The position numbers and the translations under genes are program-made. 59,584 nucleotides of DNA from Erythrobacteraceae bacterium (lineage in GTDB: Bacteria; Pseudomonadota; Alphaproteobacteria; Sphingomonadales; Sphingomonadaceae), in assembly GCA_947479055.1 (NCBI GenBank), contig CANJYE010000019.1, positions 1 to 59,584 on the forward strand, in the 5' to 3' direction. Within the stretch, counting starts at the first letter, position 1. Every line of letters begins with the position of its first letter. The notes below the pieces were generated by a model. That model saw nothing but the letters and a program-made list of their open reading frames with translations, had not been told where the DNA came from and searched no databases. This document shows, piece by piece, positions 55,259-59,584 of the stretch.

Positions 55259-57793
55259 TTACCCGGCAACTGTTTCGAGAACCCAGAGCAGTTGCCCACC
55301 GCGAGTGGCTGGGGAGACAAACTTCCGGCCGCCGACGACCCGATCCCGATGCTGGGCAAGCCAGTTCCCCAGCCGCCTGCCGTTGATCCTGCCGCCGTCG
55401 CCAGCGACAGCGAGGAGCGCGTCACGGAAGACAGCGTGTTCATACCGGCGGGGCCCGTTCACAGGTGCGGCCTCCTCCAGCTCATCGGCGGTGTCGATCA
55501 CAAGCGACGTAGTTACCCGACCCTCTTCGAGTACGCTCGCCCACTGCGCCATTACGGCCTTGATCGAAGCCAGAATGGGGTCGGCCTTGCGCACCTTGTC
55601 CATTGTGAGGCAGGGGTCAGCGCAGCCGAGCCAGATGAGCGCGCTACGAACCCAATTTGACCATTCCACAAAGGAACCCAGCGGCGGCACTTGGAACGGC
55701 TTGCCAGCAACATGGTAAGACCGAAGTATAGTCAACACTGCCGCGACGAATTCGCCGCGCCCATCTTTCATCACCTGCACCGGGTCGAACGCAAACTCGC
55801 GCAGTTCTGGCCGCTCAACGCCCGGATCGAGTTGGCAAAGCAGGGTGCGGCGTCCCATATCGCCGACGAACCTCAGGTTGTTCCCCGTGGCAGTCACCAT
55901 CGTAGAAGTCGGGACTTCCACCATCACCGACTTCCCAAGCGGACGCACCTTGAGGCTGGTCTGTGTCATGAGCTGGCACAGGAACTCCCCGCCCAGTGGG
56001 GTCTCGCAGTTGTCGATCGCGATAACACCTTCGCCCTCAAGTAAGAGCGCCCCGAGCCGCTTCTCCAACTCCTCGGCCGTCTTGCCCTGCGCGATCGGCG
56101 CCGCTTCGCGCCCAGTGCGCAGAATGCTTGCGAGGTCGACAAGCTTACTTTTGCCCGATCCGGCAGTGGTGGCAGAAAGTCCGTGGAGTGGCGCGCTACC
56201 AAGTGCAGGGCGGCACACCGAGGTCAGCAGCGCCGACAGCGCAACGGACCGATCCGCTTCGGTGACAAAGGGGAAGTCCGCCAGTGGCTGCAATAGCAGG
56301 TCGAGTGCCGCCACCGCGTCCCCCTTTGTCGGTGAGGCCGGTATGGTAGGAAACGCCTGCATGCTCGGAACGAGCAGCAACCCCGTCGCTCCGTCGTAGC
56401 CTGCTACCGACAGCAGGGACCCGTCCGGGCGCAAAGTCGGTACGTCGATGACGCCAGCCAGCGGAGGCAGCCTCCATTTCCCGACGCGCGCGAGATACGT
56501 CTCGGCGATGACCGAGGGACAGTCGGCCCTTATGTCGCCCTTGGGTCCGGTGCGCAGCCATACTGCGGCAGTCGTGAACGCCTCGCCAATTTCAGCTTGG
56601 CCGACTTCTATCAGACGGGTGCGGCCAGCTCCCCCTTGAAGCTTTGCGCCCGGAATGACCCCCACCCGGACGATGCGACCGCCGGACTGAAAGTAGCCGA
56701 GATCCGCCACAAGCAGCGCCTGCTCGGCAAGGTCGATCGTGTCGGCAAGCTCTCCGGGGACGATCCTAATCGTGGGCCTGTTACTCGGGGAGGGGGCCTC
56801 GTCGCCGAATATGGATTGGCCGGGCGGAAGAAGATACCGCTCCTTCGCGCGCGTCAACGTCCGCACGGCAGCACGCATCGCATCCGCCTGATCGCCGACA
56901 TGGGCGCACCCGGCATTATCCGGATTAAGGAGGATGCCAAGCACCTCGGCATTGGAGTATCCATCATCCACCATCTGGCAGGCAATGCCGTACGCCCAAG
57001 CGGAGCGATCTGAGTTCCGGAAGTAGTCCTCTGGCGTATCGAGCATCTTACGAAGCTTAGCCGTGTCCCCTTGAGACAAGTCCCCGCTAGTCAACAGTTC
57101 GACATCGTCCGGTACGACCACTGCCGCGCGCACCTTCGCCTCTGATACAGCAGCTATCGGGAAGCAAATTTCCAACTCGTTGAGCGTGTGAAGCCGTTCA
57201 GGGTGGTAGGACACCAATCGGGACATCACGGGGACACAGCCTCGCTTGAGCTTCGCCGCGTTGGGGTAGTTCACAGTACCTGGCACTCGCATCAATTTGT
57301 CGATGTTGAAGCCGCTGTCTCCCGCAAAGCGCTCGATGAGAGCCCTGTTGATGACCTCAACGCGCTCAAAATCACTGCTGTCCTCGGCAAACCTCCAGAG
57401 CGCCTGAATGCCGTTCCCGCTATCGACGATGACACTCGGTGGCAGGCTGCATGTCTCAAGGGTACTGATCGCCCCAGCCTTATCGAAGGGAGAGCCGTTC
57501 TTCGGCGGGTCGATGTCAACTTGCGAGAAGCGGGCCGAGAGAATTTCCTCTTTGCTAGGCTTGGATCCCACCTCTTCGTCGCACCTGTTGGCAGTCCAGT
57601 ATATATTGCGGCCTGATACGTTGTACTTCACCGCCCGATCGACGGCAGCTTCGACGTCGCTGCCGAAGTAGGCCCCTATATTCGTCCCGTCGGGCTTAAT
57701 GGCAGCAACATGGATGTCGTCATCGATGACTTCGGTAAAGAAGCGGCGGATCACCGCTTCGTCTGGGGCGAGCTCGAAGGGGATAGGCATCAT
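55259..57793 (-). CDS. Primase-helicase of a mobile element (AEP-like plus AAA-type helicase)
   Basis: 844 aa from the ATG at 57791-57793, with GGGGGGA six bases upstream. The N-terminal part has archaeo-eukaryotic-primase features: FSQVDIDPP (DxD) near residue 94, SGNGIQALWRF near 126 and LMRVPGTVNYPN near 170 (RxPGTxN). The C-terminal half has Walker A TTAGSGKS near 540, Walker B GVIAIDN near 590 and a sensor TATGNN near 635. It would prime and unwind the element's own DNA. The start shares bases with the stop of the 71-aa gene (TGATG). Confidence 0.8.
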   Translation of the reverse strand: MMPIPFELAPDEAVIRRFFTEVIDDDIHVAAIKPDGTNIGAYFGSDVEAAVDRAVKYNVSGRNIYWTANRCDEEVGSKPSKEEILSARFSQVDIDPPKNGSPFDKAGAISTLETCSLPPSVIVDSGNGIQALWRFAEDSSDFERVEVINRALIERFAGDSGFNIDKLMRVPGTVNYPNAAKLKRGCVPVMSRLVSYHPERLHTLNELEICFPIAAVSEAKVRAAVVVPDDVELLTSGDLSQGDTAKLRKMLDTPEDYFRNSDRSAWAYGIACQMVDDGYSNAEVLGILLNPDNAGCAHVGDQADAMRAAVRTLTRAKERYLLPPGQSIFGDEAPSPSNRPTIRIVPGELADTIDLAEQALLVADLGYFQSGGRIVRVGVIPGAKLQGGAGRTRLIEVGQAEIGEAFTTAAVWLRTGPKGDIRADCPSVIAETYLARVGKWRLPPLAGVIDVPTLRPDGSLLSVAGYDGATGLLLVPSMQAFPTIPASPTKGDAVAALDLLLQPLADFPFVTEADRSVALSALLTSVCRPALGSAPLHGLSATTAGSGKSKLVDLASILRTGREAAPIAQGKTAEELEKRLGALLLEGEGVIAIDNCETPLGGEFLCQLMTQTSLKVRPLGKSVMVEVPTSTMVTATGNNLRFVGDMGRRTLLCQLDPGVERPELREFAFDPVQVMKDGRGEFVAAVLTILRSYHVAGKPFQVPPLGSFVEWSNWVRSALIWLGCADPCLTMDKVRKADPILASIKAVMAQWASVLEEGRVTTSLVIDTADELEEAAPVNGPRRYEHAVFRDALLAVAGDGGRINGRRLGNWLAQHRDRVVGGRKFVSPATRGGQLLWVLETVAG

Positions 57794-58008
57794 CACTTCC
57801 CCCCACGAACGGCTGGGGCGGCATCAACTCGCCGCTGGGCTTCAGCAAGCAGCTCCTCCGTGTCAGCTAAAGCCCGGCCGTTGATCCGCCGCCACAGCAG
57901 AGGCCAACGTTCCAGCGTACGCGAAGAGACAGGAAAAAAATGGGTGGAAACAACCTGAGCAGCCAGCCGACGATCAAGGCGACGCGGAAGATCAAGTAGT
58001 TCGAGCAT
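57793..58008 (-). CDS. Small HTH-like protein coupled to primase-helicase
   Basis: 71 aa. LELLDLPRRLDRRLAAQVVSTHFFPVSSRTLERWPLLWRRINGRAL has a helix-turn-helix-like S-x-R-T-L-E-R-W recognition region, similar to the AlpA/excisionase-like regulators found before replication genes in such elements. The stop TGA shares its final A with the ATG of the primase-helicase, so translation is coupled. Confidence 0.65.
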   Translation of the reverse strand: MLELLDLPRRLDRRLAAQVVSTHFFPVSSRTLERWPLLWRRINGRALADTEELLAEAQRRVDAAPAVRGGK

Positions 58009-58073
58009 GGCGGCTAGTTCCGTCTTAGAGTTCTAGCGAACGCTAGCGGAACCTACTGGTCACCTTCTCCTGC

Positions 58074-58631
58074 TCAGCCGTGACCTGACCAATTGGCGCG
58101 GTTCAACCCTTTCTCCCAACTCTTAAGCAACGTCTCGTCGATTTCCCGTTCAATATCCCCTACGGGCCATTTCCAACCCTCTGACTCAGCTAGATTTGCT
58201 ACTTCCTTGCGCGCTCTGGCTTTGAAGTCTCTTAGCCCCTCCATTTTGTACTGCTCAGCTTTGGCGCTGACTGCAGCCAAGAGGGTTAGCCGCATTTTCC
58301 GGATTGTGCCCGCAGGGCTTCCTCCTCCCGGCTGTGGGTATAGGCGAGGGTCAGATTGCCCGACGTCCAGAGCTTGAATGTGGGTGATCAAGTCGCCGAG
58401 CACCTCGGAGGCAAACGGCGAAACTTCGGTTTCCGGCCCAGTCTCCTCGCCCCCCACCGTATCGAGAAAATGCTTCAAGCAGCTAAGGATCTCGACAGCC
58501 GTCGACCTATCCCAAGCGCGGGGAAATCCAATCGGCTCGATCTCTTTCAGCCTCTGCATGAGCACTATCATTGCCGCTGTGCGTTCCGTCGTGATCCCCG
58601 CAAGTACATTCAAGCCGCTCTCATCCGCCAT
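58074..58631 (-). CDS. Hypothetical protein coupled to integrase
   Basis: 185 aa from the ATG at 58629-58631 (MADESGLNV), six bases after GGAGG. Helical by composition with SPFASEVLGDLITHIQALDVGQ and a charged C-terminus. Its first 11 bases overlap the end of the integrase gene, so both are in one transcript. No family recognised. Confidence 0.65.
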   Translation of the reverse strand: MADESGLNVLAGITTERTAAMIVLMQRLKEIEPIGFPRAWDRSTAVEILSCLKHFLDTVGGEETGPETEVSPFASEVLGDLITHIQALDVGQSDPRLYPQPGGGSPAGTIRKMRLTLLAAVSAKAEQYKMEGLRDFKARARKEVANLAESEGWKWPVGDIEREIDETLLKSWEKGLNRANWSGHG

Positions 58632-59584
58632 TAGACGCCTCCGTCGCTTGCAACAGCATCTCGCCCCATTGCTGCATTGCCTGCACCTGCTCCGGCCATC
58701 GCTGTGCCCGCTGGTAAACCCCCAGCACGCCAGCACGCGTGGCTGCCTGCCTGTGGTTCAAGATCCCATCGAGCACAGCCTCGTGAACGCCAGCTTCAGC
58801 CAGCGCGGTGACGAAAGATCGCCGATGATCATGTAACCGCCAATCCAGCTTAGTTTTCAGCGCCGCATCCACCGCCTTCTTGGCCTTACCAAAGGTATCG
58901 ATGGCCTTGCCCGAACGAGGAGCCGGGAACGCGTAACCAGCCGCAGGATTACCAGCAGCTTCATGCCTGCGCTTCAGGACGTCGAGCGCCAGAGGTGGCA
59001 GGTGGAACTGGTGCATATCACCATTCTTCGTTTCTTTGCCCGGTTGGGTCCAGATAGACCCCGCAAGGTCGACGTCTCCCCATTGCATCCCTGTCGCTTC
59101 ACCACGCCTGCACGGCACCGCAATGAGAAAGTGCAGCAGGTCTCGATGCACTTGGCGTAACCCATCCGCAGTCTCGATGGCTTGCCATAGTTGTCCTAGC
59201 TGCTTCAGGGTATGAAATGTCGGGCGCGGTTTAGGCGGCCTAGGGCGCCGTGCTTTAGCCAATTGACCGCACGGGTTTGCAACAACATGCCCTTCGTCCT
59301 GCGCCCAGTCATAGAACCTCGACAAGGCACCGAACCGATGGCGCGCCGTAGCTGGCTTATCAGCCAGTCCTTCCAGCATACGTCGAATATCCGCTCCGCT
59401 AATGGTCTCAGCAGACTTGTCGGGCGCATTCATGGCGAGGATAGCGGCAGAGGTGTGTGATAGTTCCTCGGCGACAGCACGATCAGACAAGGTCCCATGA
59501 CCGCCCCGCAGTTTCGGACGACTAGGCAACGCCAGCTGATACAGGTCCAGCAGCCGCTTCAGAGTGCCCGCGCGCTTGCGCGCA
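58621..59584 (-). CDS. int: Tyrosine-type integrase, 5' end beyond window
   Basis: At least 321 codons, open to the right edge (upstream residues ...RKRAGTLKRLLDLYQLAL continue past a TTG at 59529), so the N-terminus is missing. N-terminal SAM-like part (MLEGLADKPATARHRFGALSRFYDWAQDEGHV), then catalytic Arg in PCRRGEATGMQW, Lys in GKETKNGD, HDHRRSF (HxxR), LNHRQ and the Tyr in LGVYQRAQRW. It is an integrase of genomic islands, presumed to move the accessory region. Confidence 0.9.
   Translation of the reverse strand, partial: ARKRAGTLKRLLDLYQLALPSRPKLRGGHGTLSDRAVAEELSHTSAAILAMNAPDKSAETISGADIRRMLEGLADKPATARHRFGALSRFYDWAQDEGHVVANPCGQLAKARRPRPPKPRPTFHTLKQLGQLWQAIETADGLRQVHRDLLHFLIAVPCRRGEATGMQWGDVDLAGSIWTQPGKETKNGDMHQFHLPPLALDVLKRRHEAAGNPAAGYAFPAPRSGKAIDTFGKAKKAVDAALKTKLDWRLHDHRRSFVTALAEAGVHEAVLDGILNHRQAATRAGVLGVYQRAQRWPEQVQAMQQWGEMLLQATEASNGG

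Noticed and set aside
50609-59584. attR copy of the tRNA-Lys 3' end
   Set aside because: I found no second copy of the GTTCGAGCCCTAGTGCGTCC sequence in the window, so no attachment pair is annotated.

Overview
The window is a high-GC alphaproteobacterial chromosome segment, most likely from a sphingomonad (Sphingomonadales, Erythrobacteraceae/Novosphingobium-like). The grounds are the codon bias, the neighbourhoods (rph-rdgB-hemW-xerC, lpoA-like/rsmI-yraN-gshB, glyQ-glyS-ppdK, rplY-pth, mreBCD-mrdA-rodA), a DOMON-like protein next to a NamZ-type muramidase, and VPEPG-type PEP-CTERM proteins. No species is assigned.

Region 1-50.6 kb is mostly core chromosome. After a possible transposase remnant at the left edge and a small lipoprotein come RNase PH, RdgB, HemW and XerC, then a 53-codon PEP-CTERM-like mini-gene and a sterol-desaturase-family protein. 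Next are gshB-yraN-rsmI (minus strand), divergent from a penicillin-binding-protein activator lipoprotein, then parE, an OYE-family flavin oxidoreductase, a MoxR/VWA pair, an MFS permease, NamZ and a DOMON-like protein, tyrS, a PilZ protein, another MFS, cysK and a dienelactone hydrolase. From 21.6 to 30.2 kb lie a diiron-type hydrolase, a GC-poor Tat-like secreted protein, an acyl-CoA dehydrogenase with hisI, a stack of 44-bp terminator repeats, comF, a methyltransferase and ppdK. glyS/glyQ follow; glyS carries two unusual insertions (a mobile palindromic repeat read in frame and an AT-rich block). Then come two tandem TraB/GumN lipoproteins, rplY, pth, a sigma-54-type promoter driving two PEP-CTERM proteins, a TPR lipoprotein, ychF, a putative copper-linked pair, mutL, and the elongasome operon mreB-mreC-mreD-mrdA-rodA.

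Region 50.5-59.6 kb is accessory. tRNA-Lys(CTT) is followed by about 9 kb in which every gene lies on the minus strand. Reading right to left: a tyrosine integrase cut by the window edge, a 185-aa protein, a 71-aa HTH-like protein translationally coupled to a primase-helicase, a 198-aa protein, a Cys/His-rich 111-aa protein, and then a tight four-gene cargo operon. The cargo encodes a 311-aa exported protein, a 240-aa exported protein, a frameshifted probable lipoprotein, and a J-domain / 45-proline / transmembrane / Sel1-repeat protein. This looks like a small integrative element with a cell-envelope cargo module, and it is the best candidate here for an undescribed system. Two of its exported proteins share a short cysteine-paired motif (C-x4-GF-x3-T-x2-F-x2-C).

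All calls rest on reading the sequence and on remembered family features. No database search was run.
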